Positions 17,474 to 25,950 are shown, counted from the stretch's first letter. The stretch: 29,572 nucleotides of DNA from an uncultured Chloroflexota bacterium (GCA_937879875.1 CALFMN010000186.1:1-29572), one strand, 5' to 3'. The notes: generated from the sequence alone by a model not told the origin. Numbers and translations are program-made.

Positions 17474-18982
17474 ATGTCGCTGGTCACTGACCTCGGGATG
17501 GGCAACCCGCTCGACACGGCGATGCGTGGCTGCCTGCTCGCTACGACCCTGGCTCGCCGTGTCGGAATCGACACGGGCACAGCCGCCGACGTTTACTACA
17601 CGACGCTCCTCAGGTACGTCGGTTGCACCGCACCGGCTCATGAGCAGGCGTTCTGGGCTGGCGGCGACGACATCAGCCTGCGATCTGGCGGCGCCCGGAT
17701 CGATTGGGGCGAGCCACGCGAGGCGCTTGGGTTTGTCTTCTCGCAGGTCGGCCGCGGCCAGCCGCCGCTCCGGCGCGCCCGGCAGCTCGCCATCGCCCTG
17801 GCCCACCCGACCGCCCAGCGGCAGGTCAAGACTGCCGACTGCGAGGTGGCAACCGCTCTGGCGCGGCGATTGGGCCTTTCCGCTGGCATCCAGCGCGGTC
17901 TGCACGAGATCTTCGAGCGCTGGGATGGCCGGGGCGCGCCGCAAGGCCTGCGCGGGGAGGCGATCGCTCTGCCGGCCCGCTTCGCGCAGATCGCCACGCA
18001 CGCGGTGCTGCTCGACCGTCTGCGCGGCCGAGATGCGGCCCTCGCGGCACTCCGCCAACGGGCGGGCGGCCAGCTCGATCCTGCGCTGACGGCCGCCTTC
18101 GTCCGCCACGGCCCCGAGCTGTTGGAGGAGATCGCGGCCGGCGACGCCTGGCAGGCGGTACTGGCGGCCGAGCCCGCACCTCAGGGCACGATTCCCCGCG
18201 ACGGCCTGGACGAGGTGGCCAGAGCGTTCGGCGACGTGGTTGACCTGAAGACTCCCTTTACGCCCGGGCACGCGGCCGGCGTGGCTGAGCTGGCGGAGGG
18301 CGCAGCGCACAGGCTCAGGCTGGACGCGGCCGAGGCCGTGGCGCTCCGCCGCGCCGCCCTGCTCCATGACCTCGGCCGCGCCGGTGTCCCGAACAGTGCC
18401 TGGGAGCGCCGGGGCCCGCTAACCACTGCCGATTGGGAGCGGGTGCGGCTGCACGCGTATCACACGGAGCGCATCCTGGCCCGTTCGTCGTTGCTCGCAC
18501 CGCTGGCCCCTGTGGCCGGCATGCACCACGAACGCCAGGATGGTTCGGGCTATCACCGCCAGGCCCGCTCGGCGACGATCCCCCTGGCCGCCCGCGTGCT
18601 CGCCGCAGCCGACGTCTACCAGGCTCTTACCCAGGACCTGCCCCACCGGCCAGCTCAGCCGGCCGACACCGCCGCCGCCCGGTTGATCACCGAGGCGCAG
18701 GCCAGACGCCTGGACGAGGAGGCGGTCGATGCGGTCCTCGCAACGGCCGGGCACCGCTCGCCCGGAGTGCGCCGTCCCCGGCCCTGCGGCCTGACCGACC
18801 GCGAGGTCGAGATGCTACGACTGCTGGCGCGAGGCTCCTCGACCCGCGGAATCGCCCAGCAGCTCGTGATCTCGCCGAAGACAGCCGACCACCACGTCCA
18901 GAACGTGTACGCCAAGATCGGCGTCTCGACGCGCGCCTCGGCCACGATGTTCGCGCTCGAGCATGAGCTGCTCCGCGACTGA
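17474..18982 (+). CDS. Double HD-domain (HD-GYP-like) phosphohydrolase fused to a LuxR-type DNA-binding domain
   Basis: A 502-residue regulator. The N-terminal half looks like a degenerate HD unit (VYYTTLLRYVGCTAPAHE and WDGRGAPQGLRGEAIALPAR). The second unit keeps the metal site: His266 (TPGH), His298-Asp299 (LLHDLGRAGVP), LHAYH, His351-His352 (MHHERQDGSGYHR) and AADVYQALT. The GYP motif is GYH, as in relatives of this architecture. From residue 440, LTDREVEMLRLLARGSSTR and the following helix-turn-helix form a complete LuxR C-terminal domain. It may degrade a cyclic dinucleotide or sense one, and control genes. The start is uncertain: ATG 17474 (MSLVTDLGMG) is used, but GTG 17432 in the same frame is possible. 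Neither has a good Shine-Dalgarno. Confidence 0.85.
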   Translation: MSLVTDLGMGNPLDTAMRGCLLATTLARRVGIDTGTAADVYYTTLLRYVGCTAPAHEQAFWAGGDDISLRSGGARIDWGEPREALGFVFSQVGRGQPPLRRARQLAIALAHPTAQRQVKTADCEVATALARRLGLSAGIQRGLHEIFERWDGRGAPQGLRGEAIALPARFAQIATHAVLLDRLRGRDAALAALRQRAGGQLDPALTAAFVRHGPELLEEIAAGDAWQAVLAAEPAPQGTIPRDGLDEVARAFGDVVDLKTPFTPGHAAGVAELAEGAAHRLRLDAAEAVALRRAALLHDLGRAGVPNSAWERRGPLTTADWERVRLHAYHTERILARSSLLAPLAPVAGMHHERQDGSGYHRQARSATIPLAARVLAAADVYQALTQDLPHRPAQPADTAAARLITEAQARRLDEEAVDAVLATAGHRSPGVRRPRPCGLTDREVEMLRLLARGSSTRGIAQQLVISPKTADHHVQNVYAKIGVSTRASATMFALEHELLRD

Positions 18983-19173
18983 TCCGAGCTCGGACCCTGA
19001 CCAACAATGGGGTGAACTCCCGATGCCAGCCCGGTGGTCGGGCGCAATGCTGGCCTCATCCTCGCCGCTCACGCGGCGGGCATGCAGGGAAGCGGGCGAG
19101 ACCGTGAACGCGGCGACCGAGACGAGCCTGCGCACGGATTCCAGCCGCCTGACTGAGGGGGAGGAAACGCGCG

Positions 19174-20463
19174 ATGATTCCGCGGTTCGGGGTCGCCGTA
19201 AGAGGCGGGGGCTTGACGGGCCTGTCCGTGAGGTGCTCTGTGTTCGGAGCGGCACTGGCTCTCCTGTCAGCGGCTTGTGGGGACGCGGCTCCCAGGGCTA
19301 GCCCCGTGCCATCCCCCAGCCTTCATGTGCGGCGGGCTCTCGTGCTCAGCGGTGGCGGGCCCACCGGTCGGGCCTTTGAGCTTGGCGTGCTGAAGGGACT
19401 GCGTGACGCAGGTATCGATGTGACCCAGGCGGACCTCATCGTTGGAACATCGTCCGGAGCCGTGCTCGGCTCGCAGATCGGCGCCGACCAGGCTTTGGAC
19501 ACGTTGTTCGAGGCGCTGCTGGCGGCCCCGAATAGCGCGAGCGTGGCACCCGGCGACCCGGGCTTTGATCCGGCGTATTTTCAGCAAACCGTCCAACTGT
19601 TCAATGGCGCACCGGAGGTGACGCCGACCCTGCGCATCGAGGTCGGCAAACGAGCGCTGGCAGCCGCGAAGGCGCTCTCAGAAGCTGCCCAGTTCCGGTT
19701 CATCGAGTCGGACCTGGGGGGTCTCGTCCACGACTGGCCGGGCCAGCCCCTCAAGGTTGCGGCAGGCGATGTCGCGGACGGTACGATGCGGTTTTTCGAC
19801 AGCACCCAGGGCGTGCCGATTGAACAGGCCCTGGCCGCGAGCACGGCGGCGCCGGGGCGAGTGGCGCCAATCGCGATCGGCGATCGGCGCTACATGGACG
19901 GTTTCGTCGGCGGGCCTTGTCCGGGGGGATGTTGGCCCAAGCTGGATGGCGCCGCCGGCTACGGGATCATCATAGTGGTGGCGACGGGCAGCGGACCCCA
20001 GGTGACCCAGCAGATTGAACTGATGCGTTCGAAGGGGAGCAGAGTCGTCAGCATCTCGCCCGATGCGGAATCGGCGGCTGCGAGGGGCCAGGATATCTTT
20101 GACCTCAATCGCTTGCAACCGACGGCAGAAGCCGGGCTTCGGCAGGCGGGCACCGTAGTCGCGGAGGTTCGCAGCGTTTGGAACGGAGGTTTGTCGGCCG
20201 AGGAGCGGATCGGCCTCTTCCGCGCGGCCTGGGACTTCGTCGGCGCGGCGCGGCGGCCGCAACGAGCTGGACGAGCGCTTCTACCCCGCCTCATCGTCGC
20301 GCAACTTCCAGCGCGCCCACCTCGTCGAGCAGCACAAGCGCAACGGCCAGCATCCGCTGCTCGACCAGGTGCTTGCGTGCGAAGAGGCCGTGTCCTGACG
20401 CCATGTCATATTCGGGGAAGAACGCCGCTCTTCAGCCAGGCTATCGCGAGTGAGGCTATTTGA
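19174..20463 (+). CDS. Patatin-like phospholipase, possible lipoprotein, with an unnatural C-terminal extension
   Basis: A serine lipid hydrolase of the patatin family, 429 codons as read. The start at 19174 follows GGGGGAGG. A hydrophobic leader ends in LLSAAC (Cys35), a near-lipobox, so export and lipid anchoring are plausible but unproven. The glycine-rich oxyanion loop is SGGGPTGRAFELG (from residue 59), the nucleophile is Ser93 in GTSSG, and the dyad aspartate is Asp242 in YMDGFVGG. The family region ends near residue 357 (ERIGLFRAAWDFVGAA). Beyond about 20250 this frame loses its G/C-ending codon bias, while another frame keeps it up to a stop at 20396-20398. The last 70 residues are therefore probably read through a foreign fragment. 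G+C is slightly lower than in the neighbours. Confidence 0.82.
   Translation: MIPRFGVAVRGGGLTGLSVRCSVFGAALALLSAACGDAAPRASPVPSPSLHVRRALVLSGGGPTGRAFELGVLKGLRDAGIDVTQADLIVGTSSGAVLGSQIGADQALDTLFEALLAAPNSASVAPGDPGFDPAYFQQTVQLFNGAPEVTPTLRIEVGKRALAAAKALSEAAQFRFIESDLGGLVHDWPGQPLKVAAGDVADGTMRFFDSTQGVPIEQALAASTAAPGRVAPIAIGDRRYMDGFVGGPCPGGCWPKLDGAAGYGIIIVVATGSGPQVTQQIELMRSKGSRVVSISPDAESAAARGQDIFDLNRLQPTAEAGLRQAGTVVAEVRSVWNGGLSAEERIGLFRAAWDFVGAARRPQRAGRALLPRLIVAQLPARPPRRAAQAQRPASAARPGACVRRGRVLTPCHIRGRTPLFSQAIASEAI
20243..20398 (+). pseudogene. 3' fragment of an unidentified gene overlapped by the patatin reading frame
   Basis: In a frame different from patatin's, codons from about 20258 to the TGA at 20396-20398 read RNELDERFYPASSSRNFQRA then HLVEQHKRNGQHPLLDQVLA and CEEAVS. 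Almost every codon ends in G or C, while the patatin frame over the same bases has many A/T-ending codons. The segment has no start of its own. I do not recognise the family. It looks like the end of a gene truncated when it was joined to the patatin gene. Confidence 0.5.
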
Positions 20464-20484
20464 GAGGTGCATTTACCGTCGCGA

Positions 20485-21108
20485 TCAAGGCCGATTGGCT
20501 TCTCCTGGCGGGCGTTCGATGTAGCGAACGACGTTTGCGAAGTCCGCGAGGTATTTGCAATGCAGGTGCTGCAGTGTTTCTTGAATGGGCGGGTTCTCGA
20601 AGTCCTTCACATTCTGGCTAATGAACAGCGATTCTCCGGAGGTCTGGGCACGCTCGAGATCGATGATGATTGTCGCAAGAATGATGGCGTCCTGCGGCTG
20701 GAGGTTGTATGCCGGCCTGTAGGACGAGGCTCGTGCGAGGACGCCCGCATCCAGTTGGAGCAGGTCGCAGTTCTGGCCCAGATCCAGCACGATTGCCTCC
20801 ACTGCATCCAGTTGAGTCTGTAAAACCTGCGCCATCTGAATGGTGTACTGACCTAACGCCCCGGCCATGCTCACGTGCGGCTGGGTGCGTCCCAGTTCCC
20901 TGATCTCCTTGCGCAGCTCGTCGATCAGCCGGTGCCGGTTGTTCGCCCGGTAGTGCACCGTGGCAAACGGTTCGCTGAGGCTGAAGGTTGGGATCTTCAG
21001 GGTAATGCGGCGCTGACGCGCCAACTGGAGAAGCTGTTCGGCGGCCTGGTGGTCGTCTTGTTGCAGCGCGAGGGTGAGAACGAAGCCCGATTCAACGTAG
21101 ACGTTCAT
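20485..21108 (-). CDS. PIN-domain-like protein
   Basis: A 207-residue protein with a PIN-like (PilT N-terminus) nuclease fold. The first strand MNVYVESGFVLTLAL carries Glu6 where many PIN proteins have Asp. Other candidate metal residues are Glu46 (LSEPFA), Asp140 (QPQDAIILATI), and Asn166 with Asp169 in FISQNVKDF. PIN toxins of VapC type are about 130-140 residues; this one is longer, with a helical insertion around residues 55-110. The start overlaps the stop of the upstream PD-(D/E)XK-like gene by 4 bases (ATGA). Local G+C is low for this window: 97 of 180 bases (54%) from 20521 to 20700 by hand count, which suggests horizontal transfer. An RNA-cleaving role is inference. Confidence 0.75.
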   Translation of the reverse strand: MNVYVESGFVLTLALQQDDHQAAEQLLQLARQRRITLKIPTFSLSEPFATVHYRANNRHRLIDELRKEIRELGRTQPHVSMAGALGQYTIQMAQVLQTQLDAVEAIVLDLGQNCDLLQLDAGVLARASSYRPAYNLQPQDAIILATIIIDLERAQTSGESLFISQNVKDFENPPIQETLQHLHCKYLADFANVVRYIERPPGEANRP

Positions 21109-21551
21109 GCAGGCGACTGGGCGTTGACCAGGCCGCCGCGCACCGCATTCAGAAAACCGATTTCGCTGAGGCTGCTCTCGACCCGCTCGTCAACCGCGAC
21201 ACCGTCCGCAAGGTCCGCGAGCCACTGACGGACGATCGGCTCAAGCACCAGATCGCGCATGGGCGTGCGATCGCGATCCGCTGGCAGGTAGTGCCCGACG
21301 ATGCGATTCATCGGAAAGGTGAGCGCGGGCGCCGCCTGGCGCAGCACCTGCGCTGGATCGGACCAGACGTAGCCCATCTCCGGCGTGATCAGCAGAACGT
21401 AACGGGCGCGCGGCACGGCGCCATGTGCGAGCAGGTTTCGCAGATAGCGCGTCGCCGTCTGGACCGTGGCGCCGTTCAGCGCCTTCACCTCGACGATCGC
21501 TGCGGCTGCACCGGACCGATCAACGATCACCACATCCGGCTGGTATTGCAT
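21105..21551 (-). CDS. PD-(D/E)XK nuclease-like (restriction-endonuclease-fold) small protein
   Basis: A 148-residue protein if started at ATG 21551, which has GGAG 10 bases upstream. An in-frame TTG at 21587 would add 12 residues. The nuclease signature is at the N-terminus: Pro5-Asp6 (QYQPDVVIVD), then Glu21-x-Lys23 (AAIVEVKALNG), the spacing of PD-(D/E)XK folds. The helix TATRYLRNLLAHG follows, then YVLLITPEMGYVWSD. The acidic residue normally found before the PD strand is not evident, so part of the active site may be missing or the protein may be a non-catalytic relative. It is coupled to the PIN gene. A pair of nuclease-fold proteins suggests a toxin-antitoxin-like or defence role (inference). 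Confidence 0.65.
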   Translation of the reverse strand: MQYQPDVVIVDRSGAAAAIVEVKALNGATVQTATRYLRNLLAHGAVPRARYVLLITPEMGYVWSDPAQVLRQAAPALTFPMNRIVGHYLPADRDRTPMRDLVLEPIVRQWLADLADGVAVDERVESSLSEIGFLNAVRGGLVNAQSPA

Positions 21552-21651
21552 CGCTCGCAACTCCGACGCCGCGGGCGCCCTCCTCAACGATACCAGCCCG
21601 CTGGCCCCGTTGGTCTGCGGCCGGGCGCTGGCAGTTGCCCTGCCGCGCGAC

Positions 21652-22620
21652 TCACGGGATGAGCAGCAGTTTGCCTTTGGTCTGGCGGTCGGCCATGTAG
21701 CGGTGTGCCTCGGCGGCCTCGGCCAGCGGCCAGGTGCGGTCGATGCGGACCTTCAACTCGCCCGCGGCCAGCCAGCGGAAGAGATCGCCGCTGCGCTGGA
21801 GCAGTTCCGCGCGGTCGGCGGTGTAGTGCGCCAGGCTCGGCCGCGTCAGGAAGAGCGAACCCTTCTGGTTCAGAATCTGCGCGTCGAATGGCGGCACCGG
21901 CCCGCTCGATTGGCCGTAGAGCACCAGACAGCCGCGCGGGCGCAGGCAGTTCAGGCTCTTCGCGAACGTCGTCTGGCCCACCGAGTCATAAACGACCTGT
22001 ACGCCCTTGCCGTCGGTCAGCCGCTTCGTCTCCGCTTCGAAGTCGGTCTGCGTGTACAGGATCACGTCGTCGGCGCCGGCCTCGCGCGCGAGTTGCGCCT
22101 TCTCCTCAATCGAAACGGTGCCGATCACGCGGGCGCCGCAGCGCCTGGCGATCTGCACCAGCAGCAGGCCAACGCCGCCCGCCGCCGCGTGCACCAGTGC
22201 CGTGTCGTCGCTGCCGAGCGGGTACGTGCTGAACGCGAGGTAGTGCGCCGTCATCCCCTGCAGCATCACCGCCGCCGCATCGTGCGTGCTGATGCCCTCC
22301 GGAACGGTAACCAGCCGCGCTGCCGGCACGATCGCGTACTCCGCGTAGGCGCCGGGCACACCGGTGTAGGCCACGCGGTCGCCGGCGTTCAGGTCAGAGA
22401 CGCCCGCGCCGACGGCGTCAACCACGCCCGCCGCCTCGCCGCCGGGAGTGAACGGCACCTGGCCGGCGTACTGGCCGCTGCGCTGATAGATCTCGACGAA
22501 GTTGACGCCGGCCGCTTCGAGCCTGACCCGCACCTGGCCGGCGCCCGGCTCGGGCAGCGGCACGTCTTCGATCTGCATCACCTCGGGGCCGCCGAACTCG
22601 TGCACGCGGATCGCCTTCAT
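21652..22620 (-). CDS. Quinone oxidoreductase, zinc-independent MDR family
   Basis: A 322-residue NADPH-dependent oxidoreductase of the medium-chain dehydrogenase/reductase superfamily, Qor type. The start at 22620 follows GGAG with 6 bases of spacing. The N-terminal GroES-like domain starts MKAIRVHEFGGPEVMQ and contains AAGVNFVEIYQRSGQY, with Asn instead of zinc-ligand Cys/His. The Rossmann domain has AAAGGVG (145-151) for NADPH. YDSVGQTTFAKSLNCLRPRG and GKLLLIP at the end are typical. It catalyses one-electron or enone reduction in relatives. It lies 59 bases after the VOC gene on the same strand, probably in one transcript with it, and 100 bases before the nuclease-like gene. Confidence 0.94.
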   Translation of the reverse strand: MKAIRVHEFGGPEVMQIEDVPLPEPGAGQVRVRLEAAGVNFVEIYQRSGQYAGQVPFTPGGEAAGVVDAVGAGVSDLNAGDRVAYTGVPGAYAEYAIVPAARLVTVPEGISTHDAAAVMLQGMTAHYLAFSTYPLGSDDTALVHAAAGGVGLLLVQIARRCGARVIGTVSIEEKAQLAREAGADDVILYTQTDFEAETKRLTDGKGVQVVYDSVGQTTFAKSLNCLRPRGCLVLYGQSSGPVPPFDAQILNQKGSLFLTRPSLAHYTADRAELLQRSGDLFRWLAAGELKVRIDRTWPLAEAAEAHRYMADRQTKGKLLLIP

Positions 22621-22679
22621 GCTCGCTCCTGTTTCAGCGCGGCCGCGGTCCGTGCCGCGGCATAGACAGGGAAACCGGC

Positions 22680-23132
22680 TCAGCGGCTGCCGTGCGCGGT
22701 GGTGTGCAGGCGCGCCAGCGTGCGCACAGGCACCAGCTCGGTGAGGATGCCCATCGCGCTGCGCGGATAGAAGAACGCCGCTGTCGCCAGCCCGCCGAGG
22801 TCGATCTGCTCGAGGCCGCGCTCGCGCAGCACGCGCGCGTCTTCCGGCACGTCATCGACCGCATAGCCGAGATGGTGCAGGCCGGGGCCGCGCTTATGCA
22901 GGAACTTCGCCACGCCGCTGGTCGTGTCCTGCGGGATCAGGATCTCGATCTGCGTTTCGCCTTCGCCGATATTCACAAAGAAGTTGAGCGTGCGTTCCGG
23001 CGCGAAGTAGGAACCGTTCAACCCGCGCGACCGCTGCTCGTCCAGCGGGAAGCCGAGCCGGTCCACCAGCACCTCGCGGGCCTCATCCAGTGAATGCGCC
23101 ACCACGCCTACATGATCCAGCCTGACGATCAT
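22680..23132 (-). CDS. VOC-family protein, methylmalonyl-CoA epimerase-like
   Basis: A 150-residue protein with two beta-alpha-beta-beta-beta modules. The predicted metal ligands are His7 (LDHVGVVAHSL), Glu62 (ETQIEILIP), His87 (GLHHLGYAVDDV) and Glu132 (LTELVPV), the full set of methylmalonyl-CoA epimerase, and the length is right for that enzyme. The start at 23132 has GGGAGG with 9 bases of spacing. No mutase or carboxylase gene is nearby, so a glyoxalase- or lactoylglutathione-lyase-like role remains possible. A promoter with TATACT is visible upstream (23154-23182). Confidence 0.87.
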   Translation of the reverse strand: MIVRLDHVGVVAHSLDEAREVLVDRLGFPLDEQRSRGLNGSYFAPERTLNFFVNIGEGETQIEILIPQDTTSGVAKFLHKRGPGLHHLGYAVDDVPEDARVLRERGLEQIDLGGLATAAFFYPRSAMGILTELVPVRTLARLHTTAHGSR

Positions 23133-23153
23133 GGTTATGCTCCTCCCGCGCGC

Positions 23154-23182
23154 AGTATAGCGCCCGTGTTCCCGGCTGCCAT
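23154..23182 (-). promoter_or_regulatory. Sigma70-type promoter for the VOC-quinone oxidoreductase transcript
   Basis: On the minus strand ATGGCA (23177-23182) is followed after 17 bases by TATACT (23154-23159), then the Shine-Dalgarno GGGAGG and the VOC start at 23132. The -10 is 5 of 6 to consensus, the -35 is 4 of 6, and the spacing is ideal. It lies between the histidine kinase stop and the VOC gene, so VOC and Qor need not depend on the kinase transcript. Confidence 0.6.
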
Positions 23183-23190
23183 GCCAAGAT

Positions 23191-24996
23191 TCAGATGCGG
23201 GCCGGGGGCTCCGGCTCGCGCCCGAGCGGCAGGACGACGGTGACGGTGGTGCCCTCGCCCTCGCGGCTGACAATGGTGATCTCGCCGCCGTGCTGGCGCA
23301 CGATCTCACGCGCCCCGGCGAGGCCGATCCCCGTGCCGGGCGCCCGATCGCCGGCGTTCGCGGCGCGGAAAAACCGCTCGAACACGCGGGGCAGATCGCG
23401 TTCCGGAATACCGATGCCCCGGTCGATCACGCGCAGCACGGCGGACGGCTGCCCAGCCTCGTCCCGGCGGCGCACCGTGATCAACACCTCACTGCTGCCG
23501 GAACTGTACTTGATCGCGTTGGAGACCAGGTTGCCGAGGGCGCGTTCCAGCCGCACACCGTCCCATATGCCAAGCAGGCTGGGCGGGTCGGCGTCCAGCT
23601 CGATGCAGCCCCCTTCCGCAAGCGGCTGCTGCGCGGCGATGACCTGGCGGCAGAGCGCCACGAGATCGGTGGGGCGACGGTCGAGGTCGAGCGGCCGGCC
23701 CGCGTGCAGGCACGAGCGGTCGAGCAGCTCGTTCAGGTGCACAGTGATGCGCGAAGCGGCCGCGTCGATCGCCCGCACGGTGTCGAGCACCTCGGCCGAA
23801 GGCACCTGCTCGGCGCGGCTCGCCCGGCGGGCCAGCATCTGCGCGAACGCCTTGATCGACGTGACCGGCGTGCGCAGATCGTGCGAGGCGGTGGCCAAAA
23901 ATTCGTCGCGCAGTTGCACCGCCTGCCGCGCCTCTTGATAAAGCCGCGCGTTGTCCACCGCGAGGCCGGCGCGGCGGCCCAGCTCTTCGGCCAGCGCAAG
24001 ATCGGCCTTCGTAAAGCGCCGGCCGGAATCGGCAGAGGTAAACGAGATCGCGCCGAGCGTTTGGCCGCGTGCGCAGAGCGGCACGCGCATGAATGAGCTG
24101 ATGCCCACGCGCTGCAGCAGGCGCAGATCCTCGTCGTCGATCGCCAGCGCCACCAGGTGGCCGGCGTTCACCTCCGGCACAAACACCGAACGCCCGCGGC
24201 GAATCACCCACAGCAGCCGCTCCACGACTGCCGGTTCCACCAGGGCGCTGCGGAACTGCCGCTCGCGCTCCGCGATTTGTGCGCCGAGCACGGGTTCGCT
24301 TGCGCCCAGCAGGCGCCGCACACCGCCATCGGCCGTGGCGATGTCGATCGCGCACCAGTCCGCCAGGTCGGGCACGATCAGTGTTGTCAGGCTGGCCAGC
24401 GTTTCCTCGTAGTCAAGCGAGGCGGAGAGCAGGGCGCCGGCGTCGGCCAGAAAGCCGGCGCGCCGTTCGGCGGCCGTGGCGCGGGCGAGCAGCGCCGTGC
24501 GCTCCGCCTCGGTGCGGCGCTCCGCGGTCACGTCGCGCGCGATGCCGAAAGCGCCGGCGATCACGTCCTGCTCGAAGGCGGGCGCCAGCGCCAGTTGCAG
24601 ATCGAGGCGTTCGCCGTCTTTGCGGCGAATCGTCAGACCGACATTCGCGGCCCCGCCGCGCAGCACCCGCCCAAAGGCGCGCAGAGCGCGGGCGCGGTCG
24701 TGCGGCACGAACAGTTCGTCGGCGCTGCGGCCCAGCAGCTCGGCGCATCGATAGCCGCTGATCCGCTCGGCGGCCGCGTTGACGTCGGAGAAACGCCGCT
24801 CCAGATCGAAGACGAACATCGCGTCGGGATGGTGCTCGAACAGGGACCGATACTGGTGAGTGAAGAGCGGCTGTGCAGGATCGTCGGCGCGGCGCGGCGC
24901 GACCGCGGGCAACCGATCTCCGCGGGGAGCCATGTCGCTGCGGTCGCGAGTAATGCGCGTATTGTGAGTATCGCGGGGTTGGTGCCGAGCGCTCAT
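23191..24996 (-). CDS. Soluble PAS-GAF sensor histidine kinase
   Basis: A 601-residue kinase without membrane segments, so a cytoplasmic sensor. In order: a disordered basic N-terminus (1-45), a PAS domain (about 48-155, with LFEHHPDAMFVFD), a linker helix, a GAF domain (about 190-355, with ISSFMRVPLCARGQTLGAIS), a HisKA domain with phospho-acceptor His372 (ATASHDLRTPVTS), and a HATPase domain with N-box LGNLVSNAIKYSSG, G1 box DRGIGIPE and G2 box GTGIGLAGA. All catalytic boxes are intact. The ligand is unknown. No response regulator gene sits beside it. The start may be ATG 24996 or the in-frame ATG 24933; the first 21 residues carry no feature. It is divergent from the HAD gene, with a 117-base gap. 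Confidence 0.94.
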   Translation of the reverse strand: MSARHQPRDTHNTRITRDRSDMAPRGDRLPAVAPRRADDPAQPLFTHQYRSLFEHHPDAMFVFDLERRFSDVNAAAERISGYRCAELLGRSADELFVPHDRARALRAFGRVLRGGAANVGLTIRRKDGERLDLQLALAPAFEQDVIAGAFGIARDVTAERRTEAERTALLARATAAERRAGFLADAGALLSASLDYEETLASLTTLIVPDLADWCAIDIATADGGVRRLLGASEPVLGAQIAERERQFRSALVEPAVVERLLWVIRRGRSVFVPEVNAGHLVALAIDDEDLRLLQRVGISSFMRVPLCARGQTLGAISFTSADSGRRFTKADLALAEELGRRAGLAVDNARLYQEARQAVQLRDEFLATASHDLRTPVTSIKAFAQMLARRASRAEQVPSAEVLDTVRAIDAAASRITVHLNELLDRSCLHAGRPLDLDRRPTDLVALCRQVIAAQQPLAEGGCIELDADPPSLLGIWDGVRLERALGNLVSNAIKYSSGSSEVLITVRRRDEAGQPSAVLRVIDRGIGIPERDLPRVFERFFRAANAGDRAPGTGIGLAGAREIVRQHGGEITIVSREGEGTTVTVVLPLGREPEPPARI

Positions 24997-25113
24997 GCCG
25001 CGCCCCCGACCCTGCTGGGCGCGGCCGCTCGCCGCGTTGCCTGCATCCGGTGCTGATTTCAGCTTACGCTATTGATTCATCCACCGCGTACAGGTACCAC
25101 GCGGCAACGTCGC

Positions 25114-25875
25114 ATGCAGAGATTGCACGGTTCTGAACGGCAACCCGCCGCGGTGCTGCTGGATATCGGCGGCACGCTCTGGCCCGACCGGTGGCCGGCG
25201 CTGCCAACCGACCGCGCAAGGCGCGCCGCCGCCCTGCGGCGCACGCTGCCGGCACTGACGCCGCGGCAGGCGCTGCGTTTGCACGATGCGCTGGTGCTGG
25301 GCACCAGTCAGGTGTCCGCAACCACGGCCCCGGCGGTGCAGGCGTTGCTGGCGCGCGTGCTGCCTGATGCGGGATTGGTGACGCTCCTGCCGGCCGGCTC
25401 GCCCGTTCACGCGCAGATCCGCGGGGCGATGTGCCTGCCGGCGCAGGGGCGCGTGCTGCTCTTCCCCGGCGCCCGCGACCTGCTTGGCTGCATTCATGCA
25501 CTGGGGCTGCGCTGCGTCGTGGTCTCAAACGGCACCTGGCGCGACGCGGCCTGCTACCGCCGCGACTTCGACGCGTTCGGCATCGGCGCGCTGGTGGACA
25601 CGATGATCGCGTCGGCGGAGCTGCCCTTCTGCAAGCCCGATCCGGCGATCTTTGCCGCGGCGATTGCGGCGGCCGGCTGCGCTGCCGAGCGCTGCGTGCT
25701 GATCGGCAACTCGGAAGAGAACGACATCGCGCCGGCGGTTGCCCTCGGCATGCGCGCGATCCGCGTGGCGATCGAAGAGCCGCCGCCCGCCACGTCCGCC
25801 GCAAACGCGATCGTGACATCGCTGGCCGAGGCGACGCGCGTGCTCATGGGGTGGTGCGGCGGTGGGTCCTCATAA
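25114..25875 (+). CDS. HAD-superfamily hydrolase with altered motif I (DIGGT)
   Basis: A 253-residue haloacid-dehalogenase-fold protein. The start at ATG 25114 is preferred; a TTG at 25072 is in frame. Motif I is LLDIGGTLW with nucleophile Asp17, but Gly19 stands where phosphatases have the acid/base Asp. Motif II is VVVSNGTW (Ser138), motif III CKPDPAIF (Lys174), and motif IV GNSEENDIAPA (Asp204). The helical cap lies between motifs I and II (about residues 25-120). Loss of the second aspartate suggests it is not a regular phosphatase, although HAD proteins with DxGGT are common. It converges on the HEAT-repeat gene. Confidence 0.85.
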   Translation: MQRLHGSERQPAAVLLDIGGTLWPDRWPALPTDRARRAAALRRTLPALTPRQALRLHDALVLGTSQVSATTAPAVQALLARVLPDAGLVTLLPAGSPVHAQIRGAMCLPAQGRVLLFPGARDLLGCIHALGLRCVVVSNGTWRDAACYRRDFDAFGIGALVDTMIASAELPFCKPDPAIFAAAIAAAGCAAERCVLIGNSEENDIAPAVALGMRAIRVAIEEPPPATSAANAIVTSLAEATRVLMGWCGGGSS

Positions 25876-25950
25876 CCTGCTCATGCGGGCGGCGGCACCG
25901 GCGCATGAAATGGGCGGGGGCAGCGGATTTTCTGAATGGCTGTTCCTCAT

